NCBI RefSeq assembly: GCF_029982035.1
Contig: NZ_CP104166.1
Span: forward strand, 186,001 to 250,000
Length of the DNA: 64,000 bases
Reading direction: 5' to 3'
Source: Megaera polyxenophila
Lineage (GTDB): Bacteria; Pseudomonadota; Alphaproteobacteria; Rickettsiales; Rickettsiaceae
Shown piece by piece: positions 25,805-34,159 of this stretch. The notes under the pieces were generated by a model that did not search any database, was not told the origin of the DNA, and saw only the letters and a program-made list of their open reading frames with translations. The translations under genes and the position numbers were made by a program. Every line of letters begins with the position of its first letter. The stretch's first letter is position 1.

Positions 25805-26512
25805 ATGCTCATAGCAAGCACCACAATATCTGGGATAATTTATTTTATAATGGTTTCTATGAAATTTAATATATTTTTTGCTTTCATATTCATAAACATA
25901 ATTTGTCTTAACAAGAGCTTGGCAGATTCTTCACATTCTGATTTCTATTTAAATAAAATGAATTTTTGCAAAATCACCCCAAAAGCAGAGAATAACTACG
26001 AACCAGAAAATTTTGAATTAACTAATAATTTATTACGTGAAACCGGCCAAGAGTCTTTGTACTGCGGGGAAAAAATTATTATAACCGGAGTAGTGGTAGA
26101 TCAAAACTGTGTTCCAGTCGGTGATGCTAAAGTATATATTTGGCAAATTAACTGCAAAGGAAAATATCCTTACCAGCCCTTTAAAAAAGATCTCAATAAA
26201 AAACTTATAGATACTGATAAAACCCTCACTTTTACTGGTAACGGAGTTGCCACAACAAATAATAAAGGGGAATTTCACTTTATTACGGTATACCCTCCGG
26301 CGGTTCATGGAATTGAATCCCATATTAATGTTAGGGTTGAGCACAGAAAGCTTGGAAACTTACAAACGCGCCTGTTTTTAAAAGGACACAAGCTTGCTAC
26401 TCCTGAATATTACCCAGAACTGTCTAATATTTATGAAGTTGCCTCCAAGAAAAATATTAGTATCTACAATTATCAGATAGTAATAGCTGGTGAAAGTGAA
26501 GATAATTATTAG
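25805..26512 (+). CDS. Exported intradiol-dioxygenase-like protein, probably inactive
   Basis: The frame is 235 residues. The likelier start is the Met at 25859, which begins a clean signal peptide (KFNIFFAFIFINIICL, cleaved after SLA). The mature part has the beta-sandwich of intradiol ring-cleavage dioxygenases: ITGVVVDQNCVPVGDAKVYIWQ, then KGEFHFITVYPPAV and SHINVRVEH. The iron-binding pattern of two Tyr and two His is incomplete: the Tyr after the 'PPaY' turn and the HxH pair are replaced by AVHG and SHIN. An aromatic-degrading role is therefore doubtful, and a structural or sugar-binding function is possible. Similar exported proteins occur in Rickettsia. Confidence 0.65.
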   Translation: MLIASTTISGIIYFIMVSMKFNIFFAFIFINIICLNKSLADSSHSDFYLNKMNFCKITPKAENNYEPENFELTNNLLRETGQESLYCGEKIIITGVVVDQNCVPVGDAKVYIWQINCKGKYPYQPFKKDLNKKLIDTDKTLTFTGNGVATTNNKGEFHFITVYPPAVHGIESHINVRVEHRKLGNLQTRLFLKGHKLATPEYYPELSNIYEVASKKNISIYNYQIVIAGESEDNY

Positions 26513-26558
26513 TTTTACTAACTAATTAAGATCGGAAAGCTTTATGTATTAGGAAAAT

Positions 26559-26787
26559 ATGAGATCTTCAAGTCCAATTATACTATTGTCTTCTATGCTC
26601 CTTTTTGCCGCAAACTAAAGACGATAGCCAACCCTTTTTATGCGGCATAACAAGAAGTGTCCTTTGTAGATCTCCCCCTAGGATATTTTTAAGTATTAGA
26701 GGAAGTATTGGCACTTTTCGTAATAATTATTTTACAGAATGCGTTTGTACCAGAATCAATTGTCACCTACTTTTAGAGCAGCAATAA
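26559..26787 (+). pseudogene. Possible frameshifted small secreted Cys-rich protein
   Basis: An ATG at 26559, five bases after AGGA, opens a 19-residue frame reading like a complete signal peptide (SPIILLSSMLLFAAN) and then stops. One frame over, starting at that same point, an open frame of about 60 residues continues with six Cys (for example FLCGITRSVLCR and ECVCTRINC) to 26787, overlapping the lepA 3' end by 32 bases. A one-base indel near 26608 would join signal and domain. It may equally be chance. Confidence 0.25.
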
Positions 26788-28573
26788 AGGCGGATTGCGG
26801 AATTTCAACATTCCCTATATTTCTCATTCGTTTTTTCCCAGCTTTCTGCTTTTCAAGCAATTTTCTTTTACGGGTAATATCACCGCCATAACATTTTGCT
26901 AAAACATCTTTCCTCATAGCTTTAACATTTTCCCTGGCTATTATTTTCCCACCTATTGCAGCTTGAATGGCAATTTGAAATAACTGCCTTGGAATTAAAT
27001 CTTTTAACCTTGCACATAATTCCCGACCTCTTGATTCGGCTCTGGATTTGTGAACAATTATCGATAGCGCATCTACTGGATCACTGTTAACCATAATAGT
27101 AAGTTTAACCAAATTACTTTCTTGATACCCATCTATTTCCCAGTCAAAGCTTGCATAACCCTTGCTACAACCTTTTAAACGATCGTAAAAATCAAAAACA
27201 ATCTCATTGAGCGGTAATCTATATATAACCATTATTCTTCCGGCGATGTATTTCATGTCAACTTGCTCTCCCCTTTTATCCGTACAGAGGGTAAGTACCG
27301 AACCTAAATATTCTTCAGGAACCATAATAGTTGCACGAATCCATGGCTCTAACATGGTTTCTATTGTCTGCGGATCAGGGAAATCAGCCGGATTATGAAC
27401 TTCCACCTGTTTTCCGCCTCTTAAATTCACTTTATATACGACACTTGGTGCTGTTGTAATCAGATCCAGATCAAATTCACGCTCTAACCTTTCCTGGACG
27501 ATTTCAAGATGCAGAAGTCCAAGGAAACCACATCTAAATCCAAAACCAAGAGCAGTCGAACTTTCCGTTTCAAATTCAAGGCTGGCATCATTAAGCCTAA
27601 GCTTACCTAGGGAATCTTTTAAACGCTCAAAATCTGATGCATCCGCTGGAAACAAGCTGCAAAACACTACCGGTAAATTAGGTTTGAATCCAGGTAGCAT
27701 TTTTACTTCAATTTTACTATCTTCGGTAATTGTATCACCGACTTTACATTCTGTTACCTGCTTGATTGAAGCAGTAAAAAAACCTAATTGGCCACTCTCC
27801 AGAACATCACACATTACTTTCTTAGGAGTAAAATAACCGACATTATCAACAATATAAGTGTTTTTTGTCGATAACATTTTGATTTTCATATTCTTCTTTA
27901 ACTGGCCTTGGAAAATCCTAACCAGAATTACCACGCCTAGATACTGATCATACCAGCTGTCTACTAACAGAGCTTTGAGAATATTAGGATTTTCATCTTG
28001 GACAAAATCATTCTTTGGAGCTGGAAGTCTTGTAACAATCGCTTCTAAGACATCTTCTATACCGATACCGCTTTTAGCCGACACTAGTAGTGCATCAGAA
28101 GCATCTATTCCTATAACATTTTCTATCTGTTCTTTGATCATCTCGGGTTCTGCTGCCGGCAAATCAATTTTATTTAAAACCGGAACAATTTCATGGTTAT
28201 TATCAATTGCCTGGTAAACATTAGCCAAGGTCTGAGCCTCAACACCCTGGCTTGCGTCAACTACCAAGAGCGACCCTTCACATGCAGCAAGCGACCTACT
28301 AACCTCATAAGAAAAGTCGACATGACCTGGTGTATCCATGAGGTTGAGCTGGTATGTATTACCGTCTTTAGCTTTATACTTCAGCCTAACTGTTTGGGCC
28401 TTAATAGTAATGCCACGTTCCCTTTCAATATCCATTGAATCAAGCACTTGCTGGCTCATCTCCCTTTTTTCCAGTCCTCCGCAATATTCAATGAGTCTAT
28501 CAGCTAAAGTAGATTTTCCGTGGTCAATATGGGCTATAATTGCAAAATTCCGGATAAATTTTTGTTCAGTCAT
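26756..28573 (-). CDS. lepA: Elongation factor 4 (LepA)
   Basis: Ribosome-associated GTPase that can back-translocate or remodel stalled elongation complexes. The 605 residues contain G1 AHIDHGKST (14-22), the effector segment RERGITIKAQT, G3 DTPGHVDF (about 79-86), G4 NKID (134-137), and the LepA-specific C-terminal domain with YPKEYLG-like and ELCARLKDLIPRQLF segments. The C-terminus ends in the conserved KRKLLEKQKAGKKRM basic tract. It is divergent from prfB, with 327 bases between the start codons. Confidence 0.97.
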   Translation of the reverse strand: MTEQKFIRNFAIIAHIDHGKSTLADRLIEYCGGLEKREMSQQVLDSMDIERERGITIKAQTVRLKYKAKDGNTYQLNLMDTPGHVDFSYEVSRSLAACEGSLLVVDASQGVEAQTLANVYQAIDNNHEIVPVLNKIDLPAAEPEMIKEQIENVIGIDASDALLVSAKSGIGIEDVLEAIVTRLPAPKNDFVQDENPNILKALLVDSWYDQYLGVVILVRIFQGQLKKNMKIKMLSTKNTYIVDNVGYFTPKKVMCDVLESGQLGFFTASIKQVTECKVGDTITEDSKIEVKMLPGFKPNLPVVFCSLFPADASDFERLKDSLGKLRLNDASLEFETESSTALGFGFRCGFLGLLHLEIVQERLEREFDLDLITTAPSVVYKVNLRGGKQVEVHNPADFPDPQTIETMLEPWIRATIMVPEEYLGSVLTLCTDKRGEQVDMKYIAGRIMVIYRLPLNEIVFDFYDRLKGCSKGYASFDWEIDGYQESNLVKLTIMVNSDPVDALSIIVHKSRAESRGRELCARLKDLIPRQLFQIAIQAAIGGKIIARENVKAMRKDVLAKCYGGDITRKRKLLEKQKAGKKRMRNIGNVEIPQSAFIAALKVGDN

Positions 28574-28900
28574 TTTGTTCTAAAAATCTTGATAAGCTAT
28601 AATTTATACTCATTAACTTAAAAATGAGCCATTAACGGCCACATTATAACACTTATTTTGCTTAATCCTAGAAAAATTAATAAGAAGCTAGAGCACTGCT
28701 TTATATTTACTGAAATTAAATTGAAAAAGCACCTTAAGAAGAGCAGAACATTAGTAAACCAAGTATCTTAATATTACCTTGACCATTTGTTGTTAAATCG
28801 TTTATAATTCCACGAATCCACGTTTACAGAATTATTCAGGTAAAAAGGTTATCTGACATACCTGCGGTAAAGGGGAACAAAATATAAAAAAGAAATAAAG
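28574..28900. other. Divergent intergenic region between lepA and prfB
   Basis: No reading frame of note. It must contain the lepA promoter on the left and holds a clear prfB promoter on the right (28779-28808). I see no riboswitch or conserved RNA. Confidence 0.6.
28779..28808 (+). promoter_or_regulatory. Sigma-70 type promoter of prfB
   Basis: TTGACC at 28779-28784 and TATAAT at 28803-28808, spacing 18. Transcription would start near 28815, giving a leader of about 85 bases before the prfB ATG. Confidence 0.7.
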
Positions 28901-30005
28901 ATGCGGGCAGAAATAGAAAATCTTAAAACCAGAATTGAGCAATCTTTAATATTGCTCCGGAGGTCTCTTTGACATTGATGAGGCAAGAAAAAGGCTAACT
29001 GCTCTCGAAGAACAAGCAAATAAGCCAGATCTTTGGAATGACCAAAAAAAGGCGACTTTATTGCTAAAAGAAAAAAGAGTTTTGGAAAATACCCTAAACT
29101 CTTTTGATAAAATTAATAATGGTCTTACTGATAACATTGAACTTGCTAATATAGCCGAAGAGGAAAATGATGAAGCTGTATTAGACCAAGTAGAAAAAGA
29201 GCTAACAGAACTTGCTAGTATAGCTACAAAATTTGAAACTGAATGTCTGTTTTCTGGCGAAGCTGATATTAATAACTGCTTTCTTGAGATCAATGCCGGA
29301 GCAGGTGGAACAGAAAGTCATGACTGGGCATCGATGATGATGCGTATGTACTTACGCTTTGCCGAACGTCTTGGATTTAAGACAGAAATAATTAATATTA
29401 TTGCCGGAGAGGAAGCTGGGGTTAAATCTTGCTGTATAAAAATAAAAGGAGAAATGGCTTTTGGATGGTTTAGAACCGAATCAGGGGTACATAGGCTTGT
29501 CCGTATTTCTCCTTTTAATGCTGCCGGTAAAAGAATGACGAGCTTTGCTTCCTGTTGGGTGTATCCGGAAATTGATGATAATATAGATATTACTATTGAG
29601 GAAAAAGATTTAAGAATAGACACATACCGAGCATCGGGCGCGGGCGGGCAGCATGTTAACACTACCGATTCCGCAGTCCGAATAACCCATATCCCAACAA
29701 ATATCGTAGTGCAATGTCAGAACGATAGATCACAGCACAGAAACAAAGCTGAAGCTATGTCCATGCTTAAGGCAAGATTATATGATTTAGAAATAAAAAA
29801 ACAGAACGAAGAAATAGATAAGGAAAACGCTGCAAAAACCGATATTAGCTGGGGTCACCAAATCAGATCATACGTATTACAACCCTATCAAATGGTTAAA
29901 GACCTTCGAACAGAATACGAAACGTCCGACTCAAATGGTGTTTTAGATGGTAATTTAGGAAAATTTGTCTCCGCTGCCTTAGCACAAAAAGCAGCAAAGT
30001 ATTAA
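28901..30005 (+). CDS. prfB: Peptide chain release factor 2 with programmed +1 frameshift
   Basis: RF2 reads UAA and UGA. The gene starts with ATG at 28901; after 23 codons the zero frame stops at TGA (28970-28972). The site is the classic AGG TCT CTT TGA C: an internal Shine-Dalgarno-like AGG followed by the slippery CTT before TGA. A +1 shift continues at GAC and runs to 30005, for about 367 residues in total. The product has the RF2 codon-recognition tripeptide SPF (in VRISPFNAAGK) and the peptidyl-hydrolysis GGQ (in GAGGQHVNTTDSAV). The frameshift lets low RF2 levels raise its own synthesis. This is a real gene, not a pseudogene. Confidence 0.96.
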
Positions 30006-30109
30006 CTCATACTTTAAATAGGTAAAAGTTATTATGCGTTTAACCGAAGCTCAAGTGAAAGCTATCCGAGAGAGTTTTTCTTTATATTTTATGAAAGGAG
30101 ACAAGATAA

Positions 30110-30125
30110 GCCACCTATCGGTGGC
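30110..30125 (+). repeat. Subterminal hairpin of the IS91-type element
   Basis: Perfect 6-bp stem GCCACC/GGTGGC with loop TATC, immediately inside the left end. Rolling-circle elements carry such subterminal hairpins at their termini. Confidence 0.55.
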
Positions 30126-30253
30126 AGCTTAAAAGAAGATACTCTTGACCGATAAATATTTATGGAGGATTATAATACTGGTATTTGATTTGTTTTAACT
30201 TGAGTTATAAAGACTGAATGTTAGACATACATAAGATAATATATAATTGAGTT

Positions 30254-30508
30254 ATGAGTAACTTGCACTCTGAGCAGCATTTGGTCAATGAATTAGCGGT
30301 AAAAACTCTTAAGGCCATTTCTAAAGAGCAAGCAATTCCTTACAGCAGGATCAAAAAGATTTTTTCCGAAGGAGATAAGGAAATAGCCAAGGCTTTCTGG
30401 ATAATGTTGCGAAAAATATCTCCCAATCATAAGTATAATTCTGTTTACTATTGCCCTGATTGTAAAGAATTTGATTTAGAACGCAAAGGAAGAAAGATTC
30501 CTTGGTAA
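30254..30508 (+). CDS. Small accessory protein of the IS91-type element
   Basis: An 84-residue frame upstream of the transposase. I do not recognise it. It has a helical N-terminus (VNELAVKTLKAISKEQAIP), an amphipathic middle and a CPDCKE motif near residue 68 that may be half a zinc site. It may be a passenger or regulatory gene, or a frame lost from the transposase N-terminus. Whether it is translated is unknown. Confidence 0.4.
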   Translation: MSNLHSEQHLVNELAVKTLKAISKEQAIPYSRIKKIFSEGDKEIAKAFWIMLRKISPNHKYNSVYYCPDCKEFDLERKGRKIPW

Positions 30509-30532
30509 GAAAACATTAACTATAAGTAATTT

Positions 30533-31711
30533 ATGGAAATAGTCGGTAAAGGAATATCTATAAAACATATTTTTCTAGACCGTGGTAATTGGTCTCGATT
30601 TCGCTAAAAAATACGGCAAGCTAAGATACGGCATTATTTTCAACGTCACTAAAGTTATATCGTGTGGAACGAAATATTTAGGATTTAAACGTTATAGCTG
30701 CCGTGATTGTAACCGCAATAAATCGGTAGCATTCAGCTGTAAAGGTAGGTTTTGTTCTCGTTGTGGTAAGAAACAAACGGATCAATGGGTGAGTAAGGCT
30801 AGCAATGTTCTACCAAAAACACGATGGCAGCACATTACATTTACAATGCCGGACTCTTTATGGCCGATATTTTGGCTCAATCGTGATCTGTTTGGATTGA
30901 TTTCCGGTATTGCAGCAGGAATTATTAAGGAGATAGCTACAAAGAAAAATCTTGTGGTTGGTATATTTACTGCCTTACACACTTTCGGTAGAGATTTAAA
31001 ACGCAATGTTCATATCCATTTATCGGTTACTTGCGGCGGTATAAATAGCAAAGGCAAGTGGCAAAAATTATTTTTTCCTGCCGAACCTATTAAAAAAATG
31101 TGGAGACATAGAGTCCTTGAGTTATTTCGCTTTCAATATATCTCAAGTAATTTGAAGTTGCCGTCCGCATATCAAAATGCTGAGAATTTTAATAACTGGA
31201 TGAGTAGTTTATACGAAATCAGTTGGTATGTTTATTTACAAAAACCATCGGATGATCATAAACGCAACATAGAATATTTAGGGCGGTATATAAAACGCCC
31301 CCTATTTCCGAGACAAGAATAGAAAATTACGACGGAAAGCAGGTAACGTTTAAATTTCTTGATCACTATAATAATACAATTGATCGCATAACTATGCCCG
31401 TGATGCAGTTCATAGCTAGTCTGATTATGCATATACCAGATCGTTATTTTCGAATGATTAGGTATTACGGTTTTTTATCTAATAGAACTAGGGGCGTACA
31501 ATTACCTATCGTATATAAGGCAATTAATCAAATCGTTCATAAGAAAACTAAGCTCATTAGTTGGAGATTAATGATTTGGTTGAATTTTAAAATAGATCCT
31601 CTGTTTTGCTATAATTGCAATAAATGTATGAATCTGCGGCAAGTTTATTACGGTTTATCTCCGCCATTGTTATTAATAAGAATCAATGAATTATTATCAA
31701 CGCCTAGATAA
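30533..31711 (+). pseudogene. IS91-family transposase, frameshifted twice
   Basis: Start ATG at 30533. A first frame break near 30600 (one surplus base) leads into AKKYGKLRYG; a second at the C-run near 31303 leads from KRP to the ISETRIENYDG continuation. Across the frames the protein shows the IS91 order: an N-terminal zinc-binding domain (CRDC, CKGRFCSRCGKKQ), the HUH motif in NVHIHLSVTCGG, and the catalytic Tyr region IEYLGRYIKRP. The C-terminus ends near TPR. The breaks lie next to short homopolymers and could be real decay or sequencing error. As read, it cannot make a full transposase. Confidence 0.8.
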
Positions 31712-32151
31712 CATCATTATGGCGAACACTTCTTTCACGTCTTAGCCACATAATTTGTAAAACTGAACCTATTTTTAGATAGATTCTGGCAGAGATTTTT
31801 ATAAAAGTGTTGATAATTTCTAATATTGTGGCTTGTAACTACATTTTATTAAACGAATTTTCAAAGTTTTGATTAACAATTTTTCTGGTTACAAATTTTG
31901 AAATTCCTATACTATAAAATATGGTTATTTGGTTCCAGGGTTGACGATTCTAAAAAAGGCGGCGATATAGACCTCTACGTAGAAACAAATTATGACGATT
32001 TATTTATTGTCACAAAAAAGGAAATAGAGTTTGTAACTAATCTAAAAAAGATTATTGGAGATCAAAAAATTGATATTGTTGTTAATGTTTTATCACAAAA
32101 CCAGCAATTATCAATATATGCCGAAGCCAAAAACACAGGGGTACAACTTTT

Positions 32152-32608
32152 ATGAAACAACGTTCCTTTTTAGCTTATTATGCAAATATACCAGATATCC
32201 AATCTACCAGACTAAAAGAGGCATTAACACACGTAAATAAATTAATACCACTTTCTGCTGCTGTTTTAGCTAATTTACCGACAGATAAATTGGCTTTTTT
32301 TTGATATGATGACAACACGTTTTGGTAAATTACAAGATATTATTGGCTCTAAAATTTTTCCTCTCATCCTTAATCTTCTTGAAGAAGACGCTGTTGCATT
32401 TATTGATAAACTAAATAAACTAGAAAAATTAGGCTATATAGAAGATGCAAACTGGTGGAGAGAATTGCGTGAAATAAGAAATAAAATAGCTCATTATTAT
32501 CTTGATGATCACGATTTAATTTGCTCCCACATCTCTGTAGCTACTATTAAAGCAGCTGGATTAATAGAGTTTTGGCAAAAATTAAAAACCAAAATAGTAA
32601 GGTTATAA
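32152..32608 (+). pseudogene. hepT: HepT-like HEPN toxin, frame broken at a run of eight T
   Basis: An ATG at 32152 overlaps the mntA stop. The first 50 residues (RSFLAYYANIPDIQSTRL... DKLAFF) end at TGA directly after the run of eight T at 32295-32302. Deleting one T continues into the next frame (DMMTTRFGKLQDIIGSK...) up to 32608, for about 151 residues in all. The HEPN catalytic motif RNKIAHYY matches RX4HXY of HepT, whose Tyr is the AMPylation site of MntA. Polymerase slippage on the T-run could rescue a little full-length protein; otherwise the toxin is dead. Confidence 0.8.
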
Positions 32609-32707
32609 ACAATTTTATACCAAATCATCCCAGGCTTTGTTTTTTTCTGTAAAACAAATAGGTTCTGGTAAAATTATAGAAGAAATTGCTTACTCTAAAA
32701 ATAACTT

Positions 32708-34072
32708 ATGGCTTTATCAAAACAAACAGGTAAAAAAATTGGCATTTTTGGTCTGGGGCTTACTGGTACTTCAGTATATAGAAGCCTAATGACCATTGTT
32801 AAAGAACTTATATGTTATGATGACTCCAAAGTAAATATCGAAAAATTTATCAAAGAGTTTAGCAGCTCTCATGTACTGTCAATAAATAATGAAAAATGGA
32901 AAACACTTAATAAAATTGTTATAAGCCCAGGCATCCCACGTTCTCACCAGATTTTTCAAATAGCATCAGAAAATAAAATTCCTGTTACTTCTGATATTGA
33001 ACTTTTTATAGAAGAGAATCCCAATTCCGAATTTATTTTTATTACTGGCACTAACGGCAAAAGTACTGTTACCGCACTTACCGGACATATCCTACACAAG
33101 GCAGGGTTAGATTATCACGTTGGCGGCAATATTGGTAAAGCTGTAATGTCACTACCTTATCATAGAAAAGGTTATGTTTTTGAGCTATCTTCATTCCAGA
33201 TTGAGCTTTTAACCAGAATAGATGCTAAAATATCTGTAATTACCAATATAACGCCAGACCATCTAGACCGCTATAAAAACGTAGAAGATTATGCGCGCGT
33301 AAAGGAAAAAATTTTCACCCCTAATTCCTTGAAAATTATTGGGGTAAATAGCCTTATCACACGAAACATTTATCGCAAATTCAAAAAAGTTTATAATCCA
33401 AAAATAATTCCTATATCTAATAGCAAGCAAATTGAAGGAGGAATATTTTGCGATAATAATTATTTATATGATAATATAGAAAGTAATAAAGTTAGCCTCC
33501 CACTTCCCTCTTTGCCACATTTACAAGGGTTTCACAATAAGGAAAATATTGCTATTGCTTACGCAATATGCAAGTCACTTTCAGTTCCCACCTCTGTTAT
33601 TATCAAAGCTTTAGAGAGCTTTAAAGGACTTGAGCATAGAATGCAATACATTGGTAGTTATAAAAATATAAATTTTTATAATGATAGTAAAGCAACTAAT
33701 ATTTCTTCCGCCCTAGCCTCTCTGTCTGCTTTTAATAATATTATTTGGTTTGCAGGGGGAAAATTTAAAGAAGAGAGTTTCGATGAATTAAAACCAGTCC
33801 TAAAAAATATTAAAAAAGCTTATTTTTTTGGTGAAAGCAAAAATTTATTTGCTGAATTTTTATATCTGGTTTCCTCCCAAAAACCTGGATATGAACTATG
33901 CGAAAACCTAGAAGAAGCATTCAATAAAGCTATGGAATATTCTATAAAAACATCAGAGAAACTAAACTTCTTACTAGCACCCGCCTGCGCATCTTACGAT
34001 CAGTTTAAAAATTTCGAAGAACGAGGCACATTATTTGTAAAATTAGTGCAAGATGTTAAAAATAAGCTTTAA
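32708..34072 (+). CDS. murD: UDP-N-acetylmuramoylalanine-D-glutamate ligase
   Basis: Cytoplasmic enzyme adding D-Glu to UDP-MurNAc-L-Ala. The 454 residues have an N-terminal Rossmann-like domain (GIFGLGLTGTSVY), the ATP-binding P-loop ITGTNGKSTVTALTGH near 116-131, the central Mur-ligase motif with NITPDHLDRY near 180, and C-terminal YNDSKATN and FLLAPACASYDQF. It lies 100 bases after the degraded TA locus and convergent with dacF. The motif set is complete. Confidence 0.95.
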   Translation: MALSKQTGKKIGIFGLGLTGTSVYRSLMTIVKELICYDDSKVNIEKFIKEFSSSHVLSINNEKWKTLNKIVISPGIPRSHQIFQIASENKIPVTSDIELFIEENPNSEFIFITGTNGKSTVTALTGHILHKAGLDYHVGGNIGKAVMSLPYHRKGYVFELSSFQIELLTRIDAKISVITNITPDHLDRYKNVEDYARVKEKIFTPNSLKIIGVNSLITRNIYRKFKKVYNPKIIPISNSKQIEGGIFCDNNYLYDNIESNKVSLPLPSLPHLQGFHNKENIAIAYAICKSLSVPTSVIIKALESFKGLEHRMQYIGSYKNINFYNDSKATNISSALASLSAFNNIIWFAGGKFKEESFDELKPVLKNIKKAYFFGESKNLFAEFLYLVSSQKPGYELCENLEEAFNKAMEYSIKTSEKLNFLLAPACASYDQFKNFEERGTLFVKLVQDVKNKL

Positions 34073-34159
34073 ACTTAACCTTAACCTTTCTCTGGTCAAG
34101 ATTATTAATATTACTAAAACTAGCGATTTTAGTAGGTGTAAACTACCATACAATTTTCC

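Larger units (their letters stand above)
30106..31918 (+). mobile_element. IS91-type insertion sequence (about 1.8 kb) inside mntA
   Basis: The limits follow from restoring the interrupted gene. An ATA trinucleotide is shared by both flanks, so each end is certain only to within three bases. There is no longer target duplication, as expected for rolling-circle (HUH) elements, and the left flank ends CAAG (complement CTTG, a known type of IS91 target). A hairpin GCCACC-TATC-GGTGGC lies 5 bases inside the left end. The element holds a small frame (30254-30508) and a broken transposase (30533-31711). Long gene-free ends, especially 31712-31918, are also typical. Confidence 0.75.
30034..32155 (+). 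pseudogene. mntA: MntA-like nucleotidyltransferase antitoxin gene, split by an IS91-type insertion
   Basis: Two pieces: 30034-30105 (24 codons, MRLTEAQVKAIRE... to GDK) and 31919-32155 (IWLFGSRVDDSKKGGDIDLY... to the stop). Excising 30106-31918 joins them exactly in frame to about 102 residues. The second piece carries the MNT catalytic pattern GS-x9-DxD (GS in LFGSR, DID). MntA AMPylates and neutralises its HepT toxin. As it stands the antitoxin lacks its first strand or is made without its N-terminus. The stop TGA overlaps the hepT start ATG (ATGA), the usual coupled layout. Confidence 0.85.

Noticed and set aside
29061..30005. prfB read as a 314-residue gene starting at 29061
   Set aside because: The protein would lack the N-terminal 53 residues. 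The ATG at 28901 with the TGA frameshift signal explains the full RF2.
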